Origin: Actinomycetota bacterium
GTDB lineage: Bacteria; Actinomycetota; Actinomycetes; Actinomycetales; Dermatophilaceae
DNA length: 64,000 nucleotides
Direction of reading: 5' to 3'
NCBI GenBank assembly: GCA_020161845.1
Contig: JAIUNK010000001.1
Span: 62,001 to 126,000 of the forward strand
This document shows positions 52,003 to 60,627 of this stretch, in pieces; the stretch's first letter is position 1; every line of letters begins with the position of its first letter. Made by a program: the position numbers and the translations under genes. The notes under the pieces are model-generated. The model saw nothing but the letters and a program-made list of their open reading frames with translations, was not told where the DNA came from and did not search any database.

Positions 52003-52721
52003 GGGGAGGCCTCGGAGCAGAGCGGGGATGGATGGGGGGCCGGCTGGGGTGACTGCGGTGGGGCCGGCAGCCCACCCGCTGGTGGGTGGCTCGATAGGGC
52101 ACCGTCGAGCAGCAGGGCCACGATGCGATCCGGCGCCATGAGGCGGCCGTCGGTGATGCCGCGGTTGCTCCCGGCGAAACACAGATAGCGCATCGCGTCG
52201 ACGAGTTCGTCGACGGGGACGCGCAGTTCGTCCTCGAAGGGGGCGAGGAGCCGCCGGGTGTGCGCCCGGAAATGGGCCGCGCCCAGCGGCTCGGGTGGGT
52301 CGCCGGGGCAGCCGGGGTGCGGGCCATGGGGCGGCGGCCCGAAGACCCCGAGCGGGCCCAGCGTCTCGAAGATCTCGATGAAGCGCTCCCAGAGCAGCGT
52401 CGTGATGGCGAGCAGCGTGTCGCGCAGGGGCTGACCGGCAGGAATGGCGTCCGCGGCGGCGCGGTAGGTGTAGGGGCAGGCGACGGCGCTGATCATCGCC
52501 GTCTGCAAGGCGTCCTTCGTGCCGAAGGCCCGAAAGAGGGTGCCCTCGGCGATCTCTGCGGCGAACGCCAGCTCGCGGGTGCTGGGCATCGCGCCGGTGC
52601 GCCGGACCTGCGCCAACGCGACGTCGATGATGTGGCGGCGCCGCTCCTCCGGGGGCAGCGGATGGGCCCGGGCCCCGTAGGGCCGCGCCGGCGTCGCTCT
52701 CCTGGTCACGCGGCTCATCAT
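51996..52721 (-). CDS. TetR-family regulator of the ABC exporter
   Basis: This is a 241-residue (or 240) repressor. The helix-turn-helix reads STRELAFAAEIAEGTLFRAFGTKDAL at about residues 47-72. A ligand-binding helical domain with a Pro/His-rich loop follows. It lies first in the operon and probably controls itself and the exporter through the palindrome just upstream of its start. The inducer is unknown but probably an exporter substrate. Confidence 0.88.
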   Translation of the reverse strand: MMSRVTRRATPARPYGARAHPLPPEERRRHIIDVALAQVRRTGAMPSTRELAFAAEIAEGTLFRAFGTKDALQTAMISAVACPYTYRAAADAIPAGQPLRDTLLAITTLLWERFIEIFETLGPLGVFGPPPHGPHPGCPGDPPEPLGAAHFRAHTRRLLAPFEDELRVPVDELVDAMRYLCFAGSNRGITDGRLMAPDRIVALLLDGALSSHPPAGGLPAPPQSPQPAPHPSPLCSEASPC

Positions 52722-52724
52722 GGA

Positions 52725-52744
52725 GTGAGTGAGTACTCACTCAC
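52725..52744. promoter_or_regulatory. 20-bp perfect palindromic TetR operator
   Basis: GTGAGTGAGTACTCACTCAC is a perfect 20-base palindrome 4 bases upstream of the TetR start codon. It should overlap the promoter and ribosome site, giving tight autoregulation. Confidence 0.8.
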
Positions 52745-53133
52745 AAACGCGGGGTCGGCATCCTGCCGACCTGCGGTGACGGGGATCCGGGGTCGGACAT
52801 GTTCCGGGGTCGCCGCGCTGGGGCTCACTCGCGGGGGCATCGCCGTGCAGAACCACGCCCGAACCGATATCGCAATGCCCCTACAGCCGCTGCGACCAAC
52901 ACCATCACCGCAGGTCAGAGCGTTGAGCCCGAGCCTGCCCCGGCCATTGCGATATCGGTTCGTGTCACGGTTCGAGGATGCCGTCCCGCATCGCCTGCGG
53001 GCCGCCCTGCGCGGCGGCGCTATCCCAGGGCCGCAGCTGTGGCGCGGGAGCATCCCAGCCCCGGGTGGCGCAGGGCGTGCCGACGCAGGACGCACGTCGT
53101 CACGATCCCACCCACCCCAGCACGAGCGGCGGG
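52745..53133. repeat. 389-base gene-free stretch with an 18-bp inverted repeat
   Basis: No gene is supported here. Eighteen bases at 52860-52877 (CGAACCGATATCGCAATG) recur as their exact complement at 52945-52962, separated by 67 bases. The arms contain GATATC. They could flank a small mobile unit, form a hairpin or be regulator sites. The opposing-strand frames crossing the stretch lack any family motif. Confidence 0.7.
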
Positions 53134-54075
53134 TCAGCCGAGGCCGTTCTTGGTCAACCACTCCTTGGCGACGGCCGCGGGGTCCTTCTTGTCGATGTCG
53201 ACCTGTCCGACCAGGGCGCGCAGCTCGTCGGTCGTCAGCTTGGCCGAGACCCCGTCGAGCGCCGCGGTCACGGTGTCGGTGACGGCCTTCTTCGCCACCA
53301 ACGGCACGACGTTCTGCGTGCCGAACAGTCGCTTGTCGTCCTCCAGGACCACGAAGTTGTTGGCCGTGATCGCCGGGTCGGTGGTGAAGATGTTGGCGGC
53401 CTGGACCTGCCCGTTCTTCAACGCCTGGACCGCGGCCTGGCCGGTCAGCGGGGTGCGGACCTGCTTGAACGTGATCCCGTAGGTCTGGGCCAGCCCCGGC
53501 ACCCCCTGCGGCCGGGTCTTGAACTCATCGGGGGCACCCAAGACCAGGTCGCCGGCCTTGGCCGCCAGGTCGCTCATGGTCTTCAGCTGCAGCCGGTCGG
53601 CGGTCTCCTTGGTGACGGTGATCGAGTCCTTGTCCTCGGCGGCCGACTTCGCCAGCACGGTCAGGTCGGCAGGCAGCAGGGACTTCAGGGCGTCGTAGGT
53701 CTTCGTCGGGTCGTTCTCGGCGAAGTCCTTGTTGTAGAACCGGGCCAGCGCGCCCGTGTACTCCGGGATCACCTGGATCGACCCGTCCTGCATCCCCTTC
53801 ATGTAGGCCTCGCGCGAGCCGATCCGCAGCTTCGTCGAGGCGTTGACGCCCTTCGCCTTCAGCGCCCCCGCGTACAGCTCCGCGAGCAGCGCCGACTCGC
53901 TGAAGTCGGCCGAACCCACCAGCACGGCACCGCCGCCGGTGCCGGTCGCGCCGGTGGCGCCGCCGCTCGTCGTGGTCGCCAGCGGATTGTTGGTGCCGCC
54001 GCCGCAGGCGGCCAGGCTCAGGGTGAGCGCGGCGGCAGCCAGCACGGACAGGATCGGACGGGTCGAGTTGGTCAT
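53134..54075 (-). CDS. Osmoprotectant-binding lipoprotein (OpuCC/OsmF type)
   Basis: This 313-residue substrate-binding protein has a lipobox (LTLSLAACGG). The mature part carries VLVGSADFSESALLAELYAGAL, QVIPEYTGALARFYN and DPAITANNFVVLEDDKRLF, typical of quaternary-ammonium binders for glycine betaine, choline or carnitine. It is the last gene of the four-gene operon, and its ATG overlaps the permease stop. The exact ligand is not decided by the sequence. Confidence 0.88.
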   Translation of the reverse strand: MTNSTRPILSVLAAAALTLSLAACGGGTNNPLATTTSGGATGATGTGGGAVLVGSADFSESALLAELYAGALKAKGVNASTKLRIGSREAYMKGMQDGSIQVIPEYTGALARFYNKDFAENDPTKTYDALKSLLPADLTVLAKSAAEDKDSITVTKETADRLQLKTMSDLAAKAGDLVLGAPDEFKTRPQGVPGLAQTYGITFKQVRTPLTGQAAVQALKNGQVQAANIFTTDPAITANNFVVLEDDKRLFGTQNVVPLVAKKAVTDTVTAALDGVSAKLTTDELRALVGQVDIDKKDPAAVAKEWLTKNGLG

Positions 54076-54860
54076 GACGCTCTCGATTCTCTCGGGGTCG
54101 ACGGATGGCTCGGGGGCGGGACGGAGTTCGTCGCGGTGCCGGCGCCGCGGCGGGTGCGGCTGGTCTGGCGCGCGACGGTACGTCGGGTGCCGCCCAGACC
54201 CGGCGAGACCACGAGCCGGGTCAGTCCGGCCAGGGCCAGGTCCAGCACCAGCGCAAGGGTGGCGACGAGCAGGGCGCCGCCGGCGACCATCGGGTAGTCG
54301 CCGATGTTGAGCCCCTCGGACAGATAGGCGCCCAGGCCGCCGAGGGAGATGTACGCCGCGATCACGGCCGTGCCGACGACCTGCAGGGTCGCGCTTCGGA
54401 CTCCGGAGAGCAACAGCGGCAGAGCACACGGCATCTCGACCCCGAGCAGCACCTGGCGGCCGGTCATGCCCATGCCCTTGGCCGCGTCGCGGGCCGCGGG
54501 GTCGACGGCCTCCACCCCGGCATAGGTGCCGGCGAGCAGCGGCGGCATCGCCAACAGGATGAGCACGATGAGTCCCGGAACCAGGAACGCGGCAGATCCG
54601 CGCAGGTAGGGCCCGAGATAGAGCGCGGCAGCGAAGAGCAGACCGAGGCTGGGGATCGCACGCACCGCGTTGGTCGAGGAGACCAGCCAGCGGGCGCGTC
54701 CGGTGTGCCCGATCCAGAGCCCCAGCGGGATCGCGACCAGGGCCGCGACCAGCAGCGCCAGGAAGGAGTAGCTCAGGTGCTCGCCGAGGCGACTGGGGAT
54801 CCCGTCCGGCCCCGACCAGTGCTCGGGGTCAGTGAGCCAGGCCCAGACCTGCCCGATCAT
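54072..54860 (-). CDS. Osmoprotectant ABC permease (OpuCD-like)
   Basis: This 262-residue permease has about five helices and the EAA-type loop VEAVDPAARDAAKGMGMTGRQVLLGVEMPCALP. Typical segments are AIPSLGLLFAAALYLG and AAYISLGGLGAYLSEG. The C-terminal 50 residues are polar and arginine/proline-rich. Four-base overlaps join it to both neighbours. Confidence 0.88.
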   Translation of the reverse strand: MIGQVWAWLTDPEHWSGPDGIPSRLGEHLSYSFLALLVAALVAIPLGLWIGHTGRARWLVSSTNAVRAIPSLGLLFAAALYLGPYLRGSAAFLVPGLIVLILLAMPPLLAGTYAGVEAVDPAARDAAKGMGMTGRQVLLGVEMPCALPLLLSGVRSATLQVVGTAVIAAYISLGGLGAYLSEGLNIGDYPMVAGGALLVATLALVLDLALAGLTRLVVSPGLGGTRRTVARQTSRTRRGAGTATNSVPPPSHPSTPRESRAS

Positions 54861-55579
54861 GCGGCACCCCCGGCTCGAGGTCCACCGCCGGAACCCGCGC
54901 CGGATCCCGCGTGGGAACCCGGGCCAGAGCCCGGCCGGGCGCCACGACCGGCGCGGGCCCAGGGCGTCAGCAGCCGGGTCACGCCCACGATGACGACGTC
55001 GAACAGCAACGCCAGGACCACGCAGGCGGCGATGCCGACGAGCAGCACCTCCCCGTAGAACCGTTGGTAGCCGTCGGTGAGCAGGGAACCCAACTGGGCG
55101 ACGCCGATCAGCGAGGCCACCGAGACGATGCTGACATTGCTGACCGCGGCGACCCGCAAGCCGGCCGCGATCACCGGGATTGCCAGCGGCAGCTCAACCG
55201 TGACGAGGCGCCGCCACCCGCCGTACCCCATCGCGGTCGCCGCCGCGGCCGTCTCCGCCGGGACCGAGGCCAGACCGTCGGCCACGGACCGCACCAGCAG
55301 CGCGATCGTGTAGATCGTCATCGCGACCAGCACATTCACCGGGTCGAGGATCCGGGTGCCGAGGACGAGCGGGATCAGTACGAACAGCGCCAGGCTGGGA
55401 ATGGTGTAGAGCAGTCCCGTGCCGGTCAGCAGGATCGGTCGCCAGGGCCCGCCCCGCTGCGCGAGCCAGCCCAGCGGCAGCGCCAGGACCAGGCCGATCA
55501 ACAGCGGCACGCCCGCCAGATAGGCGTGTTGGACGGCGAGCCGGCCGACCACGTCGGCGTGCTCCAGGAACCAGGTCAT
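54857..55579 (-). CDS. Osmoprotectant ABC permease (OpuCB-like)
   Basis: This 240-residue permease starts MTWFLEHADVVGRLAVQHAYLAG. It contains TIPSLALFVLIPLVLG and the EAA-type loop VPAETAAAATAMGYGGWRRLVTVELPLAIP. The C-terminus is a Gly/Ser/Arg low-complexity tail. ATG at 55579 overlaps the ATPase stop. Confidence 0.88.
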   Translation of the reverse strand: MTWFLEHADVVGRLAVQHAYLAGVPLLIGLVLALPLGWLAQRGGPWRPILLTGTGLLYTIPSLALFVLIPLVLGTRILDPVNVLVAMTIYTIALLVRSVADGLASVPAETAAAATAMGYGGWRRLVTVELPLAIPVIAAGLRVAAVSNVSIVSVASLIGVAQLGSLLTDGYQRFYGEVLLVGIAACVVLALLFDVVIVGVTRLLTPWARAGRGARPGSGPGSHAGSGAGSGGGPRAGGAA

Positions 55580-56772
55580 CGCCCCGGTCCGTCCGCGCGC
55601 GCCCGCGGCAAGTGGGCTGCGGACGCATCCGCCGGCTCGCCCCGATCGGCGGCGGGACCGTCCGGCCCGGGGACATCGGCGGCTCCTGCGGGGCTGCGCG
55701 GTGAGTCCAGGGATTCGACGAGGTCGGCGACCCGGACGGTGCCCACCAGGGCTCCGGCCTGGTCCACGACGACGCCGCGGCGCGACGGTGAGGACAGCGC
55801 CGCGTCGAGATAGGTGCGCAGCGGGCCACCCAGCGTGGCCACCGTGCCGCCCAGGTCGAGGTCCTCGTGCCGGGGCGGGGCCTGGGTCCGGTCGGCACGG
55901 GTCCAGCCCAGTGGGCGGCGGCGCTCGTCGACGACCAGCACCCAGCCGTCCGCGCCGCACCCGCTGGTGGACTCGCCGAGCTGGGTCACCCCCTCGGGCT
56001 GCGGCGCGATCATCCCCGGCGCGGGGACGAAGCCGAGCGCCCGATAGCCGCGATCGCGGCCCACAAAGCTCGCCACGAAATCGTCGGCCGGGTTGGCCAG
56101 CAGCGTCGCCGGGTCGGCGACCTGGGCGAGCCGGCCCCCCACCCGCAGCACCGCCACCTGGTCCCCGAGCCGAATGGCCTCGTCGATGTCGTGGGTGACG
56201 AACAGGATCGTCTTGTGCAACTCACGCTGCAGGGCCAACAGGTCGACCTGGAGCTGGTCGCGCACGACCGGGTCGACGGCGCTGAACGGCTCGTCCATGA
56301 GCAGCACGGGCGGGTCCGCGGCCAGCGCTCGCGCCACCCCGACGCGCTGCTGCTGACCACCGGAGAGCTGCGCGGGGTAGCGGCGGGCCAGGCTGGGGTC
56401 GAGGCCGACCCGCTCCAGCAGCTGCCGGGCCCGGTCGCGGGCCTGCGCCTTCGGCGTGCCGAGCAGCAGCGGGACGGTCATCACGTTGCGTTCGACGGTC
56501 AGGTGCGGGAAGAGTCCACCGTGCTGAATGACGTAACCGATGCCGCGCCGGAGTCGGGCCGCATCCAGACTCGCGGTATCCGCCCCGCCGACGGTGATCC
56601 GCCCCGCGCTCGGCTCGACCATCCGGTTGACCATCCGCAGCGACGTCGTCTTGCCGCAGCCCGACGGCCCCACCAGGACAGTGACCTGACCCTCGGGAGC
56701 CGTGAGCGTGAGGCCGTCGACCGCGGGCGGTCCCGTGGCATACCGCTTGGTGACGTCCTCGAAGCGGATCAT
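55576..56772 (-). CDS. Osmoprotectant ABC ATPase (OpuCA-like) with CBS region
   Basis: This 398-residue protein leads the operon. The ATPase domain has Walker A GPSGCGKTT, signature LSGGQQQRVGVARAL and Walker B VLLMDEPFSAVD. A C-terminal CBS region (about residues 250-360) ends with RRGVVVDQAGALVGTVRVADLVE; in related systems CBS domains sense ionic strength. A TAGGTT box 7 bases before the ATG suggests a leaderless operon start. Confidence 0.9.
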   Translation of the reverse strand: MIRFEDVTKRYATGPPAVDGLTLTAPEGQVTVLVGPSGCGKTTSLRMVNRMVEPSAGRITVGGADTASLDAARLRRGIGYVIQHGGLFPHLTVERNVMTVPLLLGTPKAQARDRARQLLERVGLDPSLARRYPAQLSGGQQQRVGVARALAADPPVLLMDEPFSAVDPVVRDQLQVDLLALQRELHKTILFVTHDIDEAIRLGDQVAVLRVGGRLAQVADPATLLANPADDFVASFVGRDRGYRALGFVPAPGMIAPQPEGVTQLGESTSGCGADGWVLVVDERRRPLGWTRADRTQAPPRHEDLDLGGTVATLGGPLRTYLDAALSSPSRRGVVVDQAGALVGTVRVADLVESLDSPRSPAGAADVPGPDGPAADRGEPADASAAHLPRARADGPGR

Positions 56773-56779
56773 GCGATGC

Positions 56780-56785
56780 AACCTA
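56780..56785 (-). promoter_or_regulatory. -10 box before the osmoprotectant operon
   Basis: On the minus strand TAGGTT ends 7 bases before the opuCA-like ATG. Confidence 0.45.
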
Positions 56786-56843
56786 TCGGCGGGGATCGAC
56801 AACTGCGCGCTGGGGCACCAACGTTGGACGGGCCCCGCGGGCG

Positions 56844-57422
56844 TCAGGCCGGCCCGTCGAGGTGGCGGACGATGCGCGCCGGGTTCCCGACGGCCACGAC
56901 ATTTGCGGGAAGGTCCTTGGTGACCACCGCGCCCGATCCGACCACCGTGTTGTCGCCGATCGTCACGCCGGGCAACACGATGACCCCACCGCCGAGCCAG
57001 ACGTTGTCGCCGATCGTGATCGGGCTGGCCGCCTCCCACTTGTTCCGCCGCGCCACCGGCTCCAGCGGGTGCCAGGCGGTGAGCAGCTGCACATTGGGGG
57101 CTATCTGACAGTCCGCACCGATCGTGATGGCCGCGACGTCCAGCGCGACGAGGTTGTAGTTCGCGAAGGTGCCCGACCCGATCGAGACGTTCCGGCCGTA
57201 GTCGAGCAGGATCGGGGGCCGAATCACCACCCCCTCCCCGCAGGACCCGAGCAGTTCGCGCAGCAGGGCGGCGCGCGCCTCGCCGTCCCGGGCCGAGCTG
57301 GCGTTGTAGGCCTCCTGCAGGTCCATGCAGCGCAGGTGCGCGGCGGCCAGCTCGGGGTCGTCGGCGAGGTAGAGGTCCCCGGCGGTCATCCGCTCGGCCA
57401 TGGATCGCGTGTCCTGGGTCAT
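56844..57422 (-). CDS. Maltose/galactoside-type O-acetyltransferase
   Basis: This 192-residue left-handed beta-helix acetyltransferase starts with MTAGDLYLADDPEL after a short extension and shows hexapeptide repeats (ISIGSGTFANYN-like VSIGSGTFANYN, ITIGADCQIAPNVQLLT, ITIGDNVWLGGGVIVLPGVTIGDNTVVGSGAVVTKDLPAN). The catalytic His is in AWHPLEPVARR. It acetylates sugars from acetyl-CoA; the natural substrate is unknown. Met 57422 is chosen over upstream in-frame codons. Confidence 0.85.
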   Translation of the reverse strand: MTQDTRSMAERMTAGDLYLADDPELAAAHLRCMDLQEAYNASSARDGEARAALLRELLGSCGEGVVIRPPILLDYGRNVSIGSGTFANYNLVALDVAAITIGADCQIAPNVQLLTAWHPLEPVARRNKWEAASPITIGDNVWLGGGVIVLPGVTIGDNTVVGSGAVVTKDLPANVVAVGNPARIVRHLDGPA

Positions 57423-57665
57423 GGGTCCCAGCCAAACACACGGCGTACGACGGCCCCGACGCACCGCCGACGGGGGCACCCACCGCGGCCCCGCCCCACT
57501 CCGAGCCGCGCCCGAATTCCTTGACCCTTCAACACGATTCCCTGACCGAACCGAGAAGCTGACATATCCCGCTACGCGCGGGTCAGCTGATTCACTGCCG
57601 TCTGTAGCACGCGTGATCGGGGGCACCATCGACGTCGTACCCCTCCCCCTGTGTGTACGACGCGT

Positions 57666-57700
57666 GGCGGGCGCCCCGACCCCCTCCTGGGGCGCCCGCC
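57666..57700 (-). terminator. Hairpin terminator downstream of dcd
   Basis: A perfect 12-bp stem (57666-57677 with 57689-57700) with an 11-base loop lies 17 bases past the dcd stop. The rest of 57423-57665 contains no supportable gene. Confidence 0.7.
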
Positions 57701-57716
57701 CACTGCCTCCCGCGGC

Positions 57717-58307
57717 TCAGCGCGGGTCGGTCGGGAGCTGCGTGCGGTGGAAGTTGGCGTGCGCCCGGCTGGCGGTCGGCCCGCGCTGCCCCTGGTAGTG
57801 ACTGCCCGGCTGGCCGGAGCCATAGGGATGTTCCGCCGCCGAGCTGAGCCGGAAGAAACACAGCTGGCCGATCTTCATCCCTGGCCACAGCTTGATCGGC
57901 AGCGTCGCGACGTTGGACAGCTCGAGCGTGACGTGCCCGGTGAAGCCGGGGTCGACGAAGCCGGCGGTGGCGTGGGTGAGCAGGCCGAGGCGGCCCAGGC
58001 TCGACTTGCCCTCGACCCGGGCGGCGAGATCGTCGGGGAGGGTGATCTGCTCGTACGTCGAGCCGAGCACGAATTCTCCCGGGTGCAGCACGAACGCCTC
58101 GGCCGGGTCGACCTCGACGAGGCGGGTCAGGTCGGGCTGGTGCTCGGCGGGGTCGATATAGGGGTACTTGTGGTTGTCGAACAGCCGGAAGAAACGGTCC
58201 AGTCGCACGTCCACGCTGGAGGGCTGGACCATCCCCGGCTCGTACGGGTCCAGGCCCACCCGTCCCGTCTCGATCTCGGCGCGGATGTCGCGGTCGGAGA
58301 GCAGCAC
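57717..58307 (-). CDS. dcd: dCTP deaminase
   Basis: This 196-residue enzyme deaminates dCTP towards dTTP synthesis. The start [21 protein letters not shown] is typical. The active-site segment is [27 protein letters not shown], and [28 protein letters not shown] follows. The actinobacterial form can be bifunctional (dCTP deaminase/dUTPase), but the sequence alone does not settle this. GTG at 58307 directly follows a -10 box. Confidence 0.93.
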   Translation of the reverse strand: MLLSDRDIRAEIETGRVGLDPYEPGMVQPSSVDVRLDRFFRLFDNHKYPYIDPAEHQPDLTRLVEVDPAEAFVLHPGEFVLGSTYEQITLPDDLAARVEGKSSLGRLGLLTHATAGFVDPGFTGHVTLELSNVATLPIKLWPGMKIGQLCFFRLSSAAEHPYGSGQPGSHYQGQRGPTASRAHANFHRTQLPTDPR

Positions 58308-58313
58308 GCAGCC

Positions 58314-58319
58314 AACGTA
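58314..58319 (-). promoter_or_regulatory. -10 box of a leaderless promoter for dcd
   Basis: On the minus strand TACGTT ends 6 bases before the dcd GTG. Confidence 0.55.
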
Positions 58320-58501
58320 CGGCACGGCACGCGCCGCGGGGCCGACCGCGACGCCCCTCGCGAACGGTTCGAAGCACCGGGTGCGCTGGGCTAGAGTGGG
58401 TGCCGACCTCGTACGACGAGTGTCCGGGACACCCGGCAGCGTGCGGCGAGGCGCCCCGGCCGATCCGGCGGACACCGCTAAATCCGCAGGTCAACGGCTT
58501 C

Positions 58502-58575
58502 GCGAGTGTAGCTCAATGGTAGAGCGCCAGCTTCCCAAGCTGGACACGCGGGTTCGATTCCCGTCACTCGCTCCA
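58502..58575 (+). tRNA. tRNA-Gly (anticodon CCC)
   Basis: The 74 bases fold as a cloverleaf: acceptor GCGAGTG pairs with CACTCGC, the D loop contains AGCTCAATGGTAGAGC, the anticodon stem CCAGC/GCTGG encloses TTCCCAA, and the T arm contains GGTTCGATTCC. The CCA end is encoded. The divergent dcd-tRNA-Gly arrangement is common in actinobacteria. Confidence 0.95.
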
Positions 58576-58593
58576 GGGATGGCCAGGCTCCGG

Positions 58594-58638
58594 ACGCCGC
58601 AGGTTCCCCACTCGCCACAGAGTGTCTACCTGCGGCGT
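58594..58638 (+). terminator. Hairpin after tRNA-Gly
   Basis: An 11-bp stem (58594-58604 with 58628-58638) with a 23-base loop lies 19 bases past the tRNA end. Confidence 0.5.
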
Positions 58639-58739
58639 TCGTCATGATTCGGACCCGTTGCGGTCGGCGCGTGTGCCATGTGGACGGATGTCCAGCGCGC
58701 CTGCGTTGGTCACGGTTCTTCCTCACATACCGTAGCCAT

Positions 58740-59615
58740 GTGACAGGTAACGAAGACGAGATGAGCTTGCCGCAAAGACTCTTGTCCATAGCTTGCCGCA
58801 TCGCGATAGACCGCCAACCACCGATGAGGGAGCTCGGGCAACAGTTGAGGACCGAAGCGAATTGTTGGACTAGGAGCGGTCGCCGACCATCAGCGAACCT
58901 AATCCTTCTCGCTGCAGAACTCGACCGCCAGGCATCAACGAACCCCGCCGAGGGTAAAGTCGAACAACTGACGTCGGAGCTCATCGCCCTTTCGATAAAT
59001 GAGCGCAACCCTTCGCCACCGGCACCTCGGCACGAGTCCGAGCTCGCAGCTCACGCACAGGGCTTCAAGAGGGCCGCTGGCGACGAGATGAGAAGAGCGA
59101 CCGTCATGTTCGCCTTGGCGGGGGCCGCGAGCCTAAGCGCCATCGGCGCCAGCTTCTACGCGTCAACCATACCGCCATTTTCGGACACTAATACCCCCTG
59201 GCGACTCATCTTTCCTGGGTCAATTGCGCTCGTTTCTCTCGCGGCTGCAGTGATTCTTCTAGTCGCCGGCAAGAACTCCCACCGAAGATCAACACGCAAT
59301 GACGCCACTGGCTCGGCACTGGCGGCCCTAGAGTCCTATTTGGCTCCACTGCCCGAGCCGGCACAATACTTGATTCGCGCTACGATGACGACCAACTTGC
59401 TCCAGGTGTCGGGAACCGACGCAGACTTATTGATGTTGAACTCCTGGCCGAGCCCATCTGACCTCATGACAACCATCTATGGCTACGCCGAAAGCTCCGA
59501 ATCAGGAGGCAGCGCCGACGCAGATCGGCAGGGACAAGCGGCTCCTACATCTTTGAATGAACCGGCCCCGGATCCGGGGGAAGATGAAGATCACCCTTCC
59601 CCCGCGACCGCGTGA
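58740..59615 (+). CDS. Two-helix membrane protein of unknown function in lower-GC patch
   Basis: This 291-residue protein begins at a GTG that directly follows TACCGT, a leaderless arrangement; ATG 58761 is the alternative. A polar N-terminal half (about residues 1-115) precedes two membrane helices (about 122-142 and 156-177) and a polar C-terminal domain ending in an acidic tail. I recognise no family. Its GC content is lower than that of dcd or the kinases, and the gene overlaps the convergent membrane gene by 71 bases. It may be horizontally acquired. Confidence 0.65.
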   Translation: MTGNEDEMSLPQRLLSIACRIAIDRQPPMRELGQQLRTEANCWTRSGRRPSANLILLAAELDRQASTNPAEGKVEQLTSELIALSINERNPSPPAPRHESELAAHAQGFKRAAGDEMRRATVMFALAGAASLSAIGASFYASTIPPFSDTNTPWRLIFPGSIALVSLAAAVILLVAGKNSHRRSTRNDATGSALAALESYLAPLPEPAQYLIRATMTTNLLQVSGTDADLLMLNSWPSPSDLMTTIYGYAESSESGGSADADRQGQAAPTSLNEPAPDPGEDEDHPSPATA

Positions 59616-60477
59616 ACACCTTCAGGTAGTCATCATCTCTGCCGAAATGAACGTAATCAGTAAGCGCTGACCACATCTGCCGCTCGGCGGCAGGATCCTC
59701 TGGAACCGAAATTTGCAACCGCTTCGCAAACTCCCCCCGCGTGAGATGCAGAAGAGCTTGAACAGACCAGCGCCACTCAAGAATGTTCATCACAGCTTGT
59801 GAGTAGCATGGCGGAATCAACAGCAAACACAGTCCTCCAAGTGCCAGAGCGATCCACACCTCGTTTACGATGGGGATGGAGGCTACGCATAGCACGGCGA
59901 GCAGGCTCAGGTGCGCCAGGGAGCAGACGAAGAAGTCGACGGCAGCCCGGGTGTCCTGCGTCGACTTGCGAACGTCGTCAATCGCCAACGCCTGCAGTTC
60001 ATACCAAAACGTTTGGGTGTCGATCCCGAATCGCGACACTCCATACTTCTCCATCGATTTTAGGGCATTACCCATTCTAGTCGGCATAATGTCTGCGATC
60101 GACTCGGGGTACAGTTTCAACTTCTCTGTTGCACTAGCCCTGAGAATGGGATTGACACTATCGGCCAAGACGGAGAGCTTGATGAACTCTCGCCTTTGAC
60201 GTCTCGTCAATCTCTTCTTCATTCGCGCCGGAAGCGTATATCCCTCCAAAAGCCTATATAGAGGCCTGGAGGCGTATGCGAAAGTCACGGATAAGCTCAG
60301 TGTAGCGAGAACAAACAAGGCGCTGCCGACGACGACCCCGGGCTCGACTCGAAATTGACTTTTCGCATTCCCCAGGATAACGGATGCGTATAGGCCGCAC
60401 ACAAGCGAACTCGGAAGCAGCCAGGCGTAGACAAATTGGGCAAGGCCTGACGTCAGGGCCTTGAACAGATCTCCCAT
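59545..60477 (-). CDS. Multi-helix membrane protein, possibly DUF6338-like
   Basis: This 310-residue protein has two N-terminal membrane helices (about residues 12-34 and 45-69), a basic cytoplasmic stretch (ARMKKRLTRRQRREF), and two more helices (about 182-204 and 207-228). The N-terminus and the C-terminal VFTRSRGKGDLHL resemble DUF6338-type membrane proteins; I am not certain. Its ATG immediately follows the stop of the 45-residue proline-rich gene, so they are one operon. The codon use is less GC-rich than in the neighbours. Confidence 0.65.
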   Translation of the reverse strand: MGDLFKALTSGLAQFVYAWLLPSSLVCGLYASVILGNAKSQFRVEPGVVVGSALFVLATLSLSVTFAYASRPLYRLLEGYTLPARMKKRLTRRQRREFIKLSVLADSVNPILRASATEKLKLYPESIADIMPTRMGNALKSMEKYGVSRFGIDTQTFWYELQALAIDDVRKSTQDTRAAVDFFVCSLAHLSLLAVLCVASIPIVNEVWIALALGGLCLLLIPPCYSQAVMNILEWRWSVQALLHLTRGEFAKRLQISVPEDPAAERQMWSALTDYVHFGRDDDYLKVFTRSRGKGDLHLPPDPGPVHSKM

Positions 60478-60615
60478 TTAGGATCGAGGTGAGCGCTTGT
60501 TGACATTCGGCCTGGGTAGCGGCTTGGGCTGCACCGGCGGGGGCGGCTGCACCCAAGGTTGACTGGGCTTCCGCTTGCCCTGCGGGTTCGCGTCTCCATA
60601 CGGTCGCGCATTCAC
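60478..60615 (-). CDS. 45-residue proline-rich basic microprotein
   Basis: A GTG that follows TAGGAT by 6 bases opens a frame of 45 codons whose TAA touches the ATG of the membrane gene with no gap. The protein begins MNARPYGDANPQGKRKPSQP and ends with proline/lysine/arginine repeats (VQPPPPVQPKPLPRP). There is no membrane helix. The exact promoter and operon spacing support translation; the family is unknown. It could bind the cytoplasmic face of the next protein, which is inference. Confidence 0.55.
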   Translation of the reverse strand: MNARPYGDANPQGKRKPSQPWVQPPPPVQPKPLPRPNVNKRSPRS

Positions 60616-60621
60616 GCTGAA

Positions 60622-60627
60622 ATCCTA
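60622..60627 (-). promoter_or_regulatory. -10 box of a leaderless promoter
   Basis: On the minus strand TAGGAT ends 6 bases before the GTG at 60615. Confidence 0.55.

Noticed and set aside
48245-52327. A single 1360-codon minus-strand frame across both ABC exporter genes
   Set aside because: Only its last 674 residues are a transporter; the upstream part is arginine-rich shadow sequence, and the first exporter subunit is encoded in another frame with its own start and stop.
58551-58640. Attachment site of an integrated element at the tRNA-Gly 3' end
   Set aside because: No second copy of the tRNA end was found further right in the window and no integrase gene is present.
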